Source: Uranotaenia lowii (taxonomy: Eukaryota > Arthropoda > Insecta > Diptera > Culicidae). From it: a stretch of 64,000 nt of DNA. How positions within the stretch are numbered: the stretch's first letter is position 1; the number at the start of each line of letters is the position of its first letter. Below are positions 10,021 to 22,122 of this stretch, one piece after another. Under the pieces are notes generated by a model, which was given only the letters and a program-made list of their open reading frames with translations, did not search any database and had not been told where the DNA came from. The stretch lies in assembly GCF_029784155.1 (NCBI RefSeq), contig NC_073693.1:146384843-146448842 (forward strand), written 5' to 3'. A program made the position numbers and the translations under genes.

Positions 10021-12920
10021 AACGTGCTGTCCTTTAAAAAAATTAATTACGATTTTGGGAATTTTCAAGGGTTTATCATGTCTTGGTGAGAAATTTCTTA
10101 AACTGATTTAAAAAATGTTATAAATAAGACTTATTGTTTTCAATTGACAAAACCTTTTTTATGAAATTCTGCTTAACACTCGATGAGCTGGCCGTCTGGT
10201 TAACTGTTTAAAGTGTTGAAATATCCAACTGTTGCTGACGGTCACGTTCATTCAGCGAGTGTTTGACGGCAGATCACAAACATGGTAAGAGTAGCAGCGC
10301 TTCTCCGCAAAAACCGCAAAACCAAACGACGACGCGCATTGCTCATTACAGTCATTCATGGCACATGTCAGCCCTTTCAACATGTTTTGCGCAGCTTTGA
10401 CTGGATACAATGTCAAACGATAAGTTGTGAATGAGGATGCAGGATTGACTTTGTAGATGTTTTTGTATAAAGTGTGGTTTAACAATAATCTCTAACTCCA
10501 CTTCATAATTTTTAGAAATCTCATAGACAAACCTGATTCAAGGTTTTTCATTCTAGAGGTTTTTGAAACCTTTTTGAAATCTTGAGGGAGCATTCATACT
10601 TCATATTCATACTTCATACATACATTCTCAACTTGATAAAGAACTTGAACAACCTTTTTTTTCCTATTTTCTATCCGGTTCTCATGATCTGCCGTTCATC
10701 AGCAAATCAATCTTGCCCCGAGCCCTTTCTTCACCCTTATGAAGAAAGAGCACCAATAAGATTCGCACTTAGCTGTGAAATTAGACACCGTTTCTGGTTA
10801 GCAACGACGTCACCATGACACTTTAGATTGATTTTGGTGATGTGAAAGAACTTTAAAACTGCAAAATCAACAACAATCGCGATCTTTGCTTCCGGGAAAG
10901 CTCCAACTGAGTAAGAAATGAGTGACTAAGTTGTAAGGGCTTCGAAAAAATACCCAAGATCAGAATGGAAATAATGTGAACCATAATATAATGGTGATCG
11001 TGGCTTAGTTCTCATGTTGAACTAGAAAAGCGTTGTTTCGCCGGACTTCTCCTTACGTTCACAAATAAGCATTAGTAAGTTGTTTTATTTTCCTACGATT
11101 TATGTTGAGAACCTCATGGGAAGTGTTGCATTTTTGTTTTCTTTTCCTCTCTTCTCACAAAGCGACGTGTGAGCCCATGGATAGATTCGATGTTCAAAAA
11201 AATATTTATGTAGCTCGTAGTTTACAGTTTGTCAGGTACTTGCTGTACAGCTTGTAAAAGATGTTTGAACATTCGAAACAATAGGCAGTATTTTATTTAA
11301 TAGGTCATTCCACGACCTAGAACATCATCATTCATTTAAGAAACATCTTGTGTTAGGAGCAAAATGAAAGGTGGAATCAAAACTAGACAACTTGTGTAAT
11401 CAAGTTCGTTGAAGTAACTGTTTCGAAATGCACATGTTCAATGATATTTACCAAAATCCGAATTACCTGAAAAGAGAAAGAAAATACCTTAGTGAAATAA
11501 CTTTTAAATGAGAAATGCAAATTTTAATTTTGATGAAATAAAATATATATAGTTTGATATGCTAAAAAATCTATATTTAATGTTTTGGTCCTCAGGTTTA
11601 CCTGAAAAAAAAAATAATTTCCATTAAGAGGAACACAAAAATATTTTTGACAGTTACGATTCTATGGCGACCGTAAAAAATTCTTGCAAGCTTGTCTACA
11701 GCATAAATAACAACCATGCTCCATTTTTTGTGCAACTAGAAATGAATTTATCTTATCTATATTATTATATGGCGACCGTCAAACACTTTCGCGTATTATC
11801 TGGAATAAATTTTTCTACTGATGTTCTTCTCGATTCCCCTCAAACAAAAAAAAAACAAGTTAACAAATCAGAGAAAACTGAAAGTGTATTGATCGTAAAA
11901 GATCGAACGCAATGCTGCAGGAATGCAATTCGCCACAAATGATGCTCGGCCGCATTCCATTCTACTCCAATTACAATTGGCGTTCGAACCCAACTAAACC
12001 GGAGCTGGAGCCGAATCCTTGAAACATATTTACCAGACATCAGCACGTACACATAATGTGTGTTTCCTGCCCCGGACGAAATAGCCCCGAAAGTGCAAGC
12101 ATCATGAGTGGGATTCCCTGATTCTGCTTATGATGCAGACCATAAGAAAAAAAAAAAAGAACGCATCTGGACCAGGGAGACAGCAAAAAAAAAACTTTAC
12201 AGAAAACGAAACGAAACGTGCCTCAATGCAACATATTTTTTGCCTTCCATTTCACACTTTGTAGAAGATCTCTGCAAAACATTTCTGGTCCTACTCTTAC
12301 GTTCGAACTCGCCGTGGGGCAATTATGTTTTTATTTGGGTGTAAGTTCTTCTTTATTTTTGGGTTTTTGTTCCTCGCATTCGAGTAATGAAACTTTTGCC
12401 GGAATCGTTTGTGGGTCAATTTGATTCGATTTCGTTGGGTTCAGCAGAAGGAAAAAGTAGTTCCGTACGTGACATTTTGCTTGGGAACGGATTTCGATGA
12501 ATCGATGAAAGGGCAAAGGTTTTGTCTGCGCTGAACTGCATTTAGGTTGAAACTGCAAATGGTGTGTAGATCCGTTTGACAGAAGATTTATTGTTAGTTT
12601 TGACTTTTAAGGTTTTCGATTTTCATCATTTTTAGAACCAATACTCACCATTTTGGATTTTTTCATAAGAATAAACTCATTTGCTTGATTTTAAATGCAT
12701 AGTTTAGAAGCCAAGCAAAACTGACGAAACCATGTTTCAGGAGAACAAGATCACCATTCTATTTTTATATATTTTTTAGGTTTATCCATACAAACATTCA
12801 CGACATGAGTTTTGTTAATACCATATTTTTATGGTAATGAATTCGAAACATCTTCAGGTATGAATGAGTATTCTTACTTAATTTTCATTTGGAATATTAC
12901 TAAATTCTTGAACGAGAAAA
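10021..12920. other. Single-copy-looking noncoding DNA
   Basis: This mixes AT-rich and moderately GC-rich stretches (10240-10480, 11940-12100, 12280-12560). Small open frames of 65-92 codons occur on both strands without recognisable domains. At 10282 an ATG is followed directly by GTAAGAG, a splice-donor-like context, but no matching downstream exon was found. The phrase TATGGCGACCGT occurs twice (near 11653 and 11769). Confidence 0.4.
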
Positions 12921-13201
12921 CCGTTTTGGATCACCTTAATCGATTTCAACAAAACTTGACCTGGTACTAGATCAAACATTTTTACATCTTTGGTCGAAAT
13001 TTCAAGATTTTTCAATGAAAATTGTTGAAAATACAGCAAATTAAGTGAAGAAATTCCAAATTTCTTTTTTTTACGGGAATAGCTGTATCTTTGTTGCCAA
13101 ATTTCATGGAAAAATATCAACCGAGAGAAAAATGGCAGCTTAACGAAGTTGGTAGTTAGTGCGCGGCTACACGCGATATCATTCTCTTTTGAACGCAACT
13201 G
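12921..13201. mobile_element. Foldback Tc1/mariner-type MITE, partial copy 3
   Basis: Only the right arm of the family at 3586-4783 and 31008-32206 is present, ending TTGAACGCAACTG followed by TA. It also lacks about 65 bp inside the arm (between the words ATCTTTGTTGCC and AAATTTCATGGAAAA) relative to the full copies. It is more diverged than the other two, so probably an older remnant. Confidence 0.8.
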
Positions 13202-13203
13202 TA

Positions 13204-15207
13204 GATCAGCATCCATTTTGATAAATGGTGCGAACGTGTTTTCCTACACCTTCTACGCTCCTAGACATTTCTTATGGAAACTTCTATTCCTATCTGTGAG
13301 GTATTAAAAACTCTAAAGCTGTCAGAAAGACAAAAAAAAACATTTTTTTTTTAAATTTTCTTCAAACTAGCTTGTTTCCTAACTTTTATTCCTGTAATAT
13401 TAATAAATTTAAAAAAAAATCGCTTCTTCAAAATGAATAGACAGATTGAAGTACAATTAAATCTGAATATTTAATATCTGAAAGATAAATCAATGAAAAA
13501 AATGAACCTGGGTATTTTTAATTTTTAAATAACTTGTCATTTGTAATAACTGATAAAGGTCGTTTTTGGAAATTCCTAAATGCGATTCAGCTCTTTGCCT
13601 CATTTGGATTCTGCTATTATGGAGAAGAAAATAATACTTACATACTTGTTAATTAATAATGTTAATGTGAATTAATAAAGCTCCGTCTGTCAGTGTAAAC
13701 ATTCGAAAAGAAAGACACTTGAGGTACGAATTCATGAGAAATGAAAAGATAAAACCTGTTCAATGATTTCACATTTGATATAAATAAAAATATCCTTCCA
13801 AATATAAACTTGGTGTTAAAATAACTCGGTAGTACAAAGAATAATAATCGATGAAATGATTATAATTTTCAAAACCTTGAAACCAGAAAAAGTGAATAAA
13901 TGTAAAATCCCTTTATTGAGATGAATTTTTTTTTATTTTGGAGAATGTTTTCCCGATTTATTTTTATTATTAACTACATTTTCCTGAACGGAAACTTCAA
14001 AAAGTTGTTGCAAAAAAAAATAAATAAAAAAAATAAATTACAATAACGTAATTTAAAACTGTATGTAAGTATAGAAAAAATATCAAATTTGAACATACAC
14101 ACACACACATTTATAAATTCTTCACCTAAAATCTTTAAAATATATTTTTAAACCCTGCGACACAGATTTGTAGCTGTGGAATGATGAACTTTTCAAGCGT
14201 AAAATTTTGCAAATCTAGCGCATGCAATTAGAGAAAGCTCCTGAATGTATGCTGCAAGCAATTATACTTTTTAACAAGTTTTTATACCATCAGTGGGAAA
14301 TATATAAATTAACAATATTTTGAACTGGAACATCAAGCATATTTTAAAAAAGAAAATCAAACTTACTATATGAAATTAAATCGAGGTAGGCTCTGAAGAA
14401 CCACTTTTCAACACATTCAATCACCAAAAAGAAAAACAAGTACTGATCATAAGGGTCCGAATCAGTCTACGGTACACTTGAAATCCAAAAGTCTTCTAGG
14501 AGTACAACGGTCCTGGACCGGTGTCTGAAGGCGTAAAAAGGCCTTTTGGTTCTCCATGATTCTCATGAAATTCTAGTTATTATAGCTTTATTAAAGTTAT
14601 AAAATCATTGGAAATTTTATTTATTAACTATTCAAACTACCAACTATTGCCCGTAAAATAAGCACTTTTATTATTTCAAAATGAGCTTCTAATCTATTCA
14701 AATTCATATCAATGAAAAGTTTTTCATTGAAGCAAAACACCCATTTTTATATACTTTTTGGAATGGTATGTTTTTTTAAAATCGGTTTAGAAGTTTTCAT
14801 TCTATAACCGGAACAATAATCCGCGTCAAAAGGAAGTTCGGATCAAAAAGTGGTGAACTTAAATTCACCGTATTTTTTGTATTCATTCATATAAAAAACC
14901 TGAACACCCCTCATTTTGTAGGTGTGTGCAAGGTCTTTTGATACACTAGGTTCTCCGACTTTCACAGTAAGTAGGCGAGGAGTGAGCGGGGCTCTCAATG
15001 AGTTTGTTTATTTTTGGCTCAGCTTTTCGGTGGTTTGTTGGTAAACAAACTTCATGAGTTCCGCCTAGTTGCATAGCCTACATAGCCAAAATGGCTGAAT
15101 CGGGAATTCGATATTCGGTAACACCTCCTGAATATATACACACCTTGGGTGTGTGTATACAATGATGTTTATTTTTGGCTTTTGACATAAGGTCTTTAGT
15201 TTCCAAA
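13204..15207. other. AT-rich intergenic sequence
   Basis: No gene is seen. It includes a short (CA)n run near 14097-14109. From about 14800 the composition changes towards the transposon relic, and part of this stretch is probably its 5' flank, though I could not pair it with the right terminal sequence near 16450-16480. Confidence 0.4.
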
Positions 15208-16317
15208 ATGGCGTCCAAGCAAGAAGCGCTAGAATCACAATTTTGTACATGCGTCGTGAAAATCTAAACAACACGCACGCAGTAATAGCAAAATCGTTGA
15301 ATATGGCGAAATCAACCGTCACCAAACTAATAAAAGTGTTCGGGGAACGTATTTAGACAACTAGAAAGCCGGGATCTGGGGGAAATCGAAATCCGGGAGC
15401 CGCAGTGATGAACAGAAAAGTGGCTAGCACTTTCAAGCTAAACTCCAATCTTTCTATTCGAGATGTCTCCAATAAGTTGGGAATATCTTCTACAACCCTG
15501 CATGAAGCATAAAAACTATCCGGACTATCGACTTATAAAAAGGTAGTGGCTGCTAATCGCAATGAAAAGCAAAACCTCTCGGCAAAAACAAGCTCTCGGA
15601 AGCTGTATACGACATTGTTGACAAAGCTGGTTGCGTGGTAATGAACGATGAAACCTACGCCAAGGCAGACTTTAGACAGCTTCCTGGACAAAAGTATTAC
15701 ACAGCAATCGGAAGGGCAAAGATTGGATTTTCAAGCACGTTAAACTATTAAAGTTTGCTAGAATCTATATCGTTTGACAAGCAATCTATACATGTGGCTT
15801 GAAAACCTAAATTTTTATTACACCCGGGACCTTCAACCAGGAAATTACGTGAAAGAGCGAGCGTCTTCAAAAGCGTTTGCTACCTTTCCTGAAGAAACAT
15901 GACTTGTCTGTGCTGTTTTGGCCGGATTTTGGCATCCTGCCATTATGAAAAAAGGCGTTGGAGTGGTATGCCTCTTACAACATTCAGGTTGTGCTCAAGG
16001 ATGAGAACCCTCCCAACTCACCAAAACTTCGCTCAATCGAAAAATATTGGGCGATAGTTAAGCAGAAACTTAAGAAGACCCTTAAACTATTAACAGCGAG
16101 AAGCAGTTTAAAGCAATCTGGCGTTCTGCGGCAAAGAAAGTGGATAATCGAAAACGCTCACTGAAGAAGATGGTATGTTGCTATTGAAATATGTACCAGT
16201 ATCTGATCTTTTCATTTACCGTGGTTGAATTATAAGAAATCTTTCGATTGCTTTGATTCAGTGGATAAGGTGACTGTGCAAAATCTGATGGCAGGCGTCA
16301 AACAAAAAGCTCGCTAA
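15208..16317 (+). pseudogene. Decayed DD37E Tc1/mariner transposase
   Basis: Starting at the ATG in MASKQEAL, the three frames together give a recognisable Tc1/mariner transposase interrupted by several stops and frameshifts. The N-terminal helix-turn-helix is seen in NNTHAVIAKSLNMAKSTVTK and in LSIRDVSNKLGISSTTLHEA. The first catalytic Asp is in VMNDETY (codon 15647-15649), the second in LFWPD (15925-15927) and the acidic third residue is Glu in RSIEKYWA (16039-16041). Second and third are in the same frame exactly 38 codons apart, that is DD37E spacing, with one stop between them. The C-terminal NLMAGVKQKAR ends at 16317. DD37E elements are known from mosquitoes. This copy is dead. It is unrelated to the foldback family as far as the sequence shows. 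Confidence 0.85.
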
Positions 16318-16845
16318 TTTGGACTAGGTCAACCGGAATCTTAACTGAGCATTTTTTTCCCCTTATTTTATACATATTGAACTTCCAAATGAAAGATACT
16401 TTAATTTTTTTTTATATATAAATATTCGATTTACACGCAATTTAGTCGGACTACTTTACAATCCGAACAGCCTAGACATGACCCTAACCGGCTAATTTAA
16501 CGTTTTTTGGCTTGGTAACCCTATTCAAAAATCTTAAAATGAGAAAACTGTAGAGCATCTCATTTTAGAAATAATTTGAAAGATTTCATGTATCTAGCTT
16601 CGACCGTTCCTGAGATATCGCATCAAGAAGGTACAGTTCGAGTCATATAAAAAAATAGTTTTTCCAAATGATGTGACGCAACTTTTATTATAAATACTTT
16701 TGATCAAAATCATTTATTATTGCAATCATGGCCGTAGGAACGGGGGATGGTTTGGGCGTAAACCCCCTCCCCCCTCCATGAGGGTCCAAAAATGTCAAGC
16801 AAAAATGTCAAGCAAAATGTTCGTCTCTAAACTCAAAATTTAAAA
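16318..16845. other. Transposon flank and unclassified repeat-like DNA
   Basis: The first 160 bases probably include the 3' end of the DD37E element (ending near TTTACAATCCGAACAG). The remainder contains GACCGTTCCTGAGATATCGC and a G/C-rich patch with CCCCCTCCCCCCTCC. No gene is present. Confidence 0.4.
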
Positions 16846-17069
16846 TCTATATATATAAAAATGAATGTTTGTCTGTCTGTCTGTTCCCTATAGACTCGGA
16901 AACTACTGAACCGATCATCGTCAAAACTGGCATCTGAGGGTTTTTGAGGCCGGGGATGGTTTCTGTCATAATCAAAACTCCATCCGACTTAAGGGAATGG
17001 GGGCTTCCATACAAAATTTGTAGTTTTTCGAAACAAATTAAAGTCATGACATCCATTTTCTTGAGATTT

Positions 17070-17290
17070 TTTTTCCTTTGGGCGGTTTGTTTTTCGTCTC
17101 TATGGTCGAGGCGTCGCGAGCCCACGTCGTAAAAGGAAAGTAACCCAGGCATAGCATACTGATCAGTAGGAATATTTTGGCGCGTATTTCTCAACCAAGC
17201 ATATTTTCTTTGAGGGGTTTGTTTTTCGTCTCCATGGGCGAGCAAACGTCGTCGCAAGAGGATAGTAACCAAAGCACACTGTTCATTGAT
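17070..17290 (+). repeat. Imperfect direct repeat inside Helitron
   Basis: Two units about 132 bp apart share GTTTGTTTTTCGTCTC (17085-17100 and 17217-17232), followed by CATGG/TATGG, GCGAG, CGTCGT and AGTAACC. They show a tandem duplication of about 130 bp with considerable divergence. Confidence 0.7.
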
Positions 17291-18217
17291 TGCTGGAAAA
17301 TTTGCTGGAATTTTTCTCAAACACGTGGGGGCGATATGCAGCTTAGATGTGTTTTTTTTCTTGCTTATTTGATTTGTACACAGCACGTGGTAATAAATGA
17401 CGCCTAGATGTGACACAGATTGGTATTTTATCAATCGAATCAAAACCAATTGAGAGATTTGCAAAAATACTTCCATATTTAGTTCGTGTTAATGTAGGTA
17501 GCATTCGACTTTTCATTCAAGGAATATTAGAACATGTTCAAACGTTCAACTTTTTCTGTAAAAAAAAATTAAAAATTATGTTTTCTTCTAGAAATTGTTA
17601 CTTCGGTCCAAATACACAACTGAAACGAATTTAGAAATGAAAATGGGAGCTTTTTATTTTAAATAATTCTGAAATAACCATCGTACTTTTTGCTTACATA
17701 CCAATTCAAGTACGTACTTAACATGAAAAGTGTTTTGTGTTACCTGGCTGCATAAAAGAGACTTTTGATCCGCTTCGTTTTGGAAAGCGAGACTTTAGAA
17801 CTGATATTCAACAGGACGCAAAAATATACCCTTAAAGTGTTAAAAATAATATTCCTTTCTGTCAACTTACACAGTGGGGTAAGGGCAAACGTCGAATTTT
17901 TAAGAAATTCATCTTCAAAATGATTCAATATGTTGGAAAGACCAGAAGGGGTATTCCGAATGTTGAAACTGAAGCGGTTATGGAAAATTCTTAAATGTCT
18001 TTGTAAATGAAGGTCATTCTCTTTGAACAGCATTCGTTAAAAGTGGAGTAACAAACATAAATTTATATTGCAGGAATACTGCAGATATATCAGTGAAACT
18101 TGATAGAACAAAAAGCAGAAATTCGTATTAAATCTATTTTAAAGCCATTACTCTGACGCATCTGTAAATAAGCTTTGCATTGACACTTGCCCCAATATAC
18201 GGGACAAATGTAAACTT

Positions 18218-18348
18218 ATGCCATATTCGTTTTCATCTGGTGGAAAGATGGTTGTGCACCAACTGCTGTCATCTTCATATAAAAAGAACGCTTTGACAGC
18301 ACTTGGTGCACTACCGGTGCACCACCAGAATGAAAACGAATATGGCAT
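18218..18348. repeat. 131 bp hairpin element nested in the Helitron
   Basis: It begins ATGCCATATTCGTTTTCAT and ends with the exact reverse complement. Inner words TGCACCAA...CTGTCA and TGACAGCACTTGGTGCA also pair. It would fold into a single long stem and resembles a tiny MITE. TTA occurs on both flanks as a possible target duplication. Confidence 0.75.
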
Positions 18349-18936
18349 TAGAAATTTGTTTTTGCCAACATTTTTGAATATTTGACTATCAAAGAGAAAA
18401 TAAAAAAAAAACGCTGAGAACTTATTTAGTGGTGCAACTGATATTTTTTAAGTATTTATATTATAACCGTAATAAATTTATTTAAAAAAAGAAATTTGCA
18501 CTGTATTTATACATAACTAATTTAATATATTTTCCATTACCATGGTAAGTGCTGTTTGGGTATCGAGCCGGTTTAATTTGCCTACCTTCTTCAAGCAGTG
18601 GTGGACAAAATTGAAAAAGATGGGAGAGCTCCGATGTAAATTTAATATAAAGAGCTTTTCAAAGAAGGGACCAGATTTAAAAAGGTTTTTTTGGTTACAG
18701 AGTACAAATTTCAGATCGTGAAAAACGAGTTAAGAGATCAAGTTTCAGTAAATAATAAATACCATCTTCGAATTGCAATTCAGAACTGCAGCTGCAGCTC
18801 TCATTTCAAAGTTGGTGGTTTTCAGATTATGAGATTTGATTTAAAAAAAAAGGCTTTCTAAAATCTTAATTTGAATAAATTTTTACAAATTACATTTATT
18901 TCCGGAAGGTGTAGCAAAGCACAACGGGTCAGCTAG

Positions 18937-20299
18937 TTCATAATAAAATATTACTCTGATCTCTTTTCAATTGTCGAATAAATCTTTCGCCTTGCCATAA
19001 TAAAATTTTGATGAACGACTTAATTTAATCAAGAGCAACAGAACTAAGACCAAAACTTCGAAATCTTATCTCAGGTCCACAATTATTCTACACATTTTGA
19101 AAATTTTTCTCACTTGTTGTTAGAAACCTAAAAACTGTACTCAAAAAACGCTATCAAAAGTTATTCACAAAATAAGTTGGTACATGAACTTTGGGTACAG
19201 TCCCTAGTCTCCAATGTCGAACTTTCAATGAGATAAGACTCACTAAGGGGTCCTGATTTCCAAATTTAGCCCGAAAGTTTTTACTTATTTGTAAAATCAA
19301 AGCAAGATTTAAATTGCACGATAGAAATTTTGTATATTGCGCCCAAAATATTTTTTTTAACAGTTTATCCAAATAAACTGGTTGTTGTATTTCGATGAAA
19401 ACAAACTACTTTTCGAGTTTTTTTTTCTCCCTGATTTTAATTGAAGAATTTCTTAATTTGCCTGGATATTGCCCAGATTTTGGGTTGAAAACATTAAAAT
19501 AGAATACCCGGATTCCGCAAGGTTTTTAAATAAAATAGTCAAGATTTTTCCTGGCCGCATAAGAGCGGAAAAAAATCTGGTGAGCTTAGGTTTGAATAAT
19601 TTCGGATGTTCTGGTTCCAATTTTTTTTTAAAGTAAATCACATGTTCGAAATTCATCAATCCGGAATATCAACAAATATTTAAAATAACAACCCATTTTT
19701 TAAATTTTGAAATTTTAACTCTTCATTACTATGCCGAATTGAAACTTTAAAAAGTTCCATGATTGTGATCCAGAAATGAAATACCAGAGTTTCATCGTTC
19801 GTAATTTTCAGTCAGATTCAATAAATGAATTACGAATAAATTATTGAAGTATTAATTCATATAGAAAATCAAAAAGTCAAAATTCGAATGAAATATTTTT
19901 GGTTAAGAATTCTGTCTGTTCTGTTCATAATTATTGGGGGTTTTTGCTTGGACTTTAGATTATTCAGAAATCTATTTTATAGGATAGGAATTCAAAAAAT
20001 GTATTCAGGTTCAAAATGCAGAATTCAGATTCGAAATTTAAAATCAAAATTGTTCAAAACAAAACGCAAAACAGGTAAAAACAACTGCACTGTTATAAAT
20101 AAGGTCTTTAATCATTTTTAAAATTGCATATCTTGAAAAATCTAAGTTTCATTTTTTCCCAGGATTTCAAGAATGAAATAAATTATTAATGATAATTTAT
20201 TGTTGATAAAATAACTTGTACTTCATAATCGGATTCAGGAAATATTTTTTATTGGTTTGTTGTTTAACATTATTTATATTGTAGATACTTAAAAAAATA
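18937..20299. other. AT-rich intergenic sequence
   Basis: No gene is seen. At about 19460-19640 there are degenerate words (GCCTGGATATTGCCCAGATT, ATACCCGGATTCC, AAAAATCTGG) similar to the CCCGGATTTT element at 39280. The 61-77 codon frames here have no recognisable product. Confidence 0.45.
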
Positions 20300-22122
20300 T
20301 AGGGGAGAGTGGGGTATCGTGGGCCATGGGGAAACGTGGGCCACTTGTAATATCTTAGATGTGTGTTGAGATAAAAATCTCAAACCAACTGTCATCGTCG
20401 TCGCTTTAAGTGAGCATATATTTCTACATGTTGTTAACTTTAATACGCATCATAAGCTTATTTTATTTATTAGGCAAAAAAAAATTAAAAAAAATTATTT
20501 ACATAATTAAAAAAACACCCGCTAATTGCATCGACGGAGAACCTAAAGTTCATAACAAAAATATGCTCATACGCTTATGATCTCAGTTTTGTCATGATCT
20601 TTCTTGTGAAAAAGGAATTTTTGATGAAACATCAATAAGTCACGTAAACGCAACCAATTTGCAAATCATAGCTTGTGGGGATTCGTGGGCCACACATCTT
20701 GAACCACCAATATTTTTATGTTTTTATTGGGGAGAGTGGGGATACTTGATCCCCTTTTCTTATTTTCACCATTTTTTTTTGGAAAAATTTAGCAACTCGC
20801 CGTCTTTGACATTTTCTGACAGCTTGTAACTTCAAGTTTCTTTTATCCAAAAATTAGAACGAAGCATTTTCGTGGGAGTAAAAAAATTGCGATTTTTCTG
20901 AAGTTAGGGGAGACTTGATCCCCTATTGAAGGAGACTTGATCTTTTATTCAGGAAGCCCTAATTCTTGTATAAAAATCAAACAAAACCCCGAGATAGAAT
21001 GTTAATTGACTATTTTGGTCATGTTTGTTCTTATTTTACAATTTATAGCAGACATAAGAAGAAAATTCTATAACTTTGTCTCAACGCTAATAACATTGCA
21101 TACTTAAAGGCGCTATTTTTTTTATAATTAAGAGAAAATTAATTTTTTTTTGCTCTTTTCTTCAGACAATTGTTTGATAAATATCAGTTTTTGGATAAAT
21201 ATTAGTAATTTCGTAATCAGCAATCATAACGATCAATTCAGAAGAAGAATATACCGTTTGGAAGGGGGATCAATAGTACCCAACTCTAGGGGATCAATTG
21301 TACCCATAATCAACATTTTAGAAAACTTTTTCTGAAAAAAGTTGAGAGTTTTCCATTACTTTGAAAATATGGCATTAAGAAATTCAATTACGCTCAAACG
21401 ATTGATACATTGGAACAAATATTTTTTTTCATAATTTTCCCATGTAAGAAATATTTTAAAGTGATGAATAAGATCTTCAAGTTACATTTTGTGAAATTTT
21501 TCAAACAAAGTTCAATTACTCAAACAATTATTTTGTTAAAATTTTTTAAACTACAAGCATTGTTATTTTGCTCGTTTTGGCACATTTTTCTAGAACATTT
21601 GATCTTTGTTAGACATTCCAGTTTCGAGATATAGCTAAGGAATCAAGTATCCCCAGGGATCAAGTATCCTCATTCTCCCTTACACATTCAGAACTTAAAA
21701 TACGTTTTTCCTATCCGTAAAGTTTTTTAATGCCAAATGAAGAGTTATGAAAAATATTTTGTCCATCCATTCTAAGAAATTTTGCAAAAACGATCATACA
21801 CAGCTCTATTTTTTATTTCATCATCTGAAATTGCTTTAAAATAACGAAGTGAATTATGAAATCACAGTTTTGGGTCAACTCATAAGCTTTGCTTGTTATT
21901 TGGTCCACGATTCCTCACCATTTTTGTAAATCTAAAAAATATTGCTTTTTTTTAAAACAGTCAGAATTTGGGTAAATTAACTTATCACAAATTTAAAAAA
22001 ATACCTTCTGATACCTTAAAAATGTAAAAAACCATGCCACTTTTTATTTTCATTTTATCTTTTATAATAAAGAAGTTATGGAACAATGAAAAAAGTGGCC
22101 CACGATTCCCCACTCTCCCATA
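20300..22122. mobile_element. Inverted-repeat element with GGGGAGAGTGGGG end (outer)
   Basis: The left end is TAGGGGAGAGTGGGGTATCG followed by TGGGCCA. The right end, on the opposite strand, is TATGGGAGAGTGGGGAATCG followed by TGGGCCAC, giving terminal inverted repeats of about 27 bp. The internal words GTGGGCCAC and GGGGATTCGTGGGCCAC repeat near the ends. It is non-coding and interrupted by a second, related element at 20729-21681. Without the insertion the element would be about 870 bp. Confidence 0.7.
20729..21681. mobile_element. Inverted-repeat element, GATACTTGATCCCC type (inner copy A)
   Basis: The left end is GGGGAGAGTGGGGATACTTG followed by ATCCCC. The right end is GGGATCAAGTATCCTCATTC followed by TCCC, its reverse complement with a few changes. 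The interior matches copy B at 28002-28985 almost base for base, including GACTTGATCCCCTATTG and CTAGGGGATCAATTGTACCC. It is non-coding: the short open frames in both copies are shared repeat sequence. Confidence 0.8.

Larger units (their letters stand above)
16846..18936 (+). mobile_element. Non-autonomous Helitron
   Basis: The 5' end is TCTATATATATAAAAATGAA, preceded by A. The 3' end is ACGGGTCAGCTAG, followed by T. TC...CTAG ends inserted between A and T are the hallmark of Helitrons, and the 5' word is one often seen at insect Helitron starts. No Rep/helicase coding region is present in the 2,091 bp. The interior holds an imperfect direct repeat (17070-17290) and a nested hairpin (18218-18348). 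Open frames of 60-209 codons inside are not supported by any domain. The 3' sub-terminal hairpin is weak, so the class call rests on both ends plus the related 3' end at 32600-32657. Confidence 0.75.

Noticed and set aside
10282..10434. ATG followed by GTAAGAG, as in genes whose first exon ends at the start codon, with a 50-codon basic frame
   Set aside because: No downstream acceptor and exon could be tied to it, and the frame has no recognisable product.
16847..17476. 209-codon minus-strand frame in the Helitron
   Set aside because: It runs antisense through a non-autonomous Helitron and its internal duplication, and I see no Rep or helicase motif.
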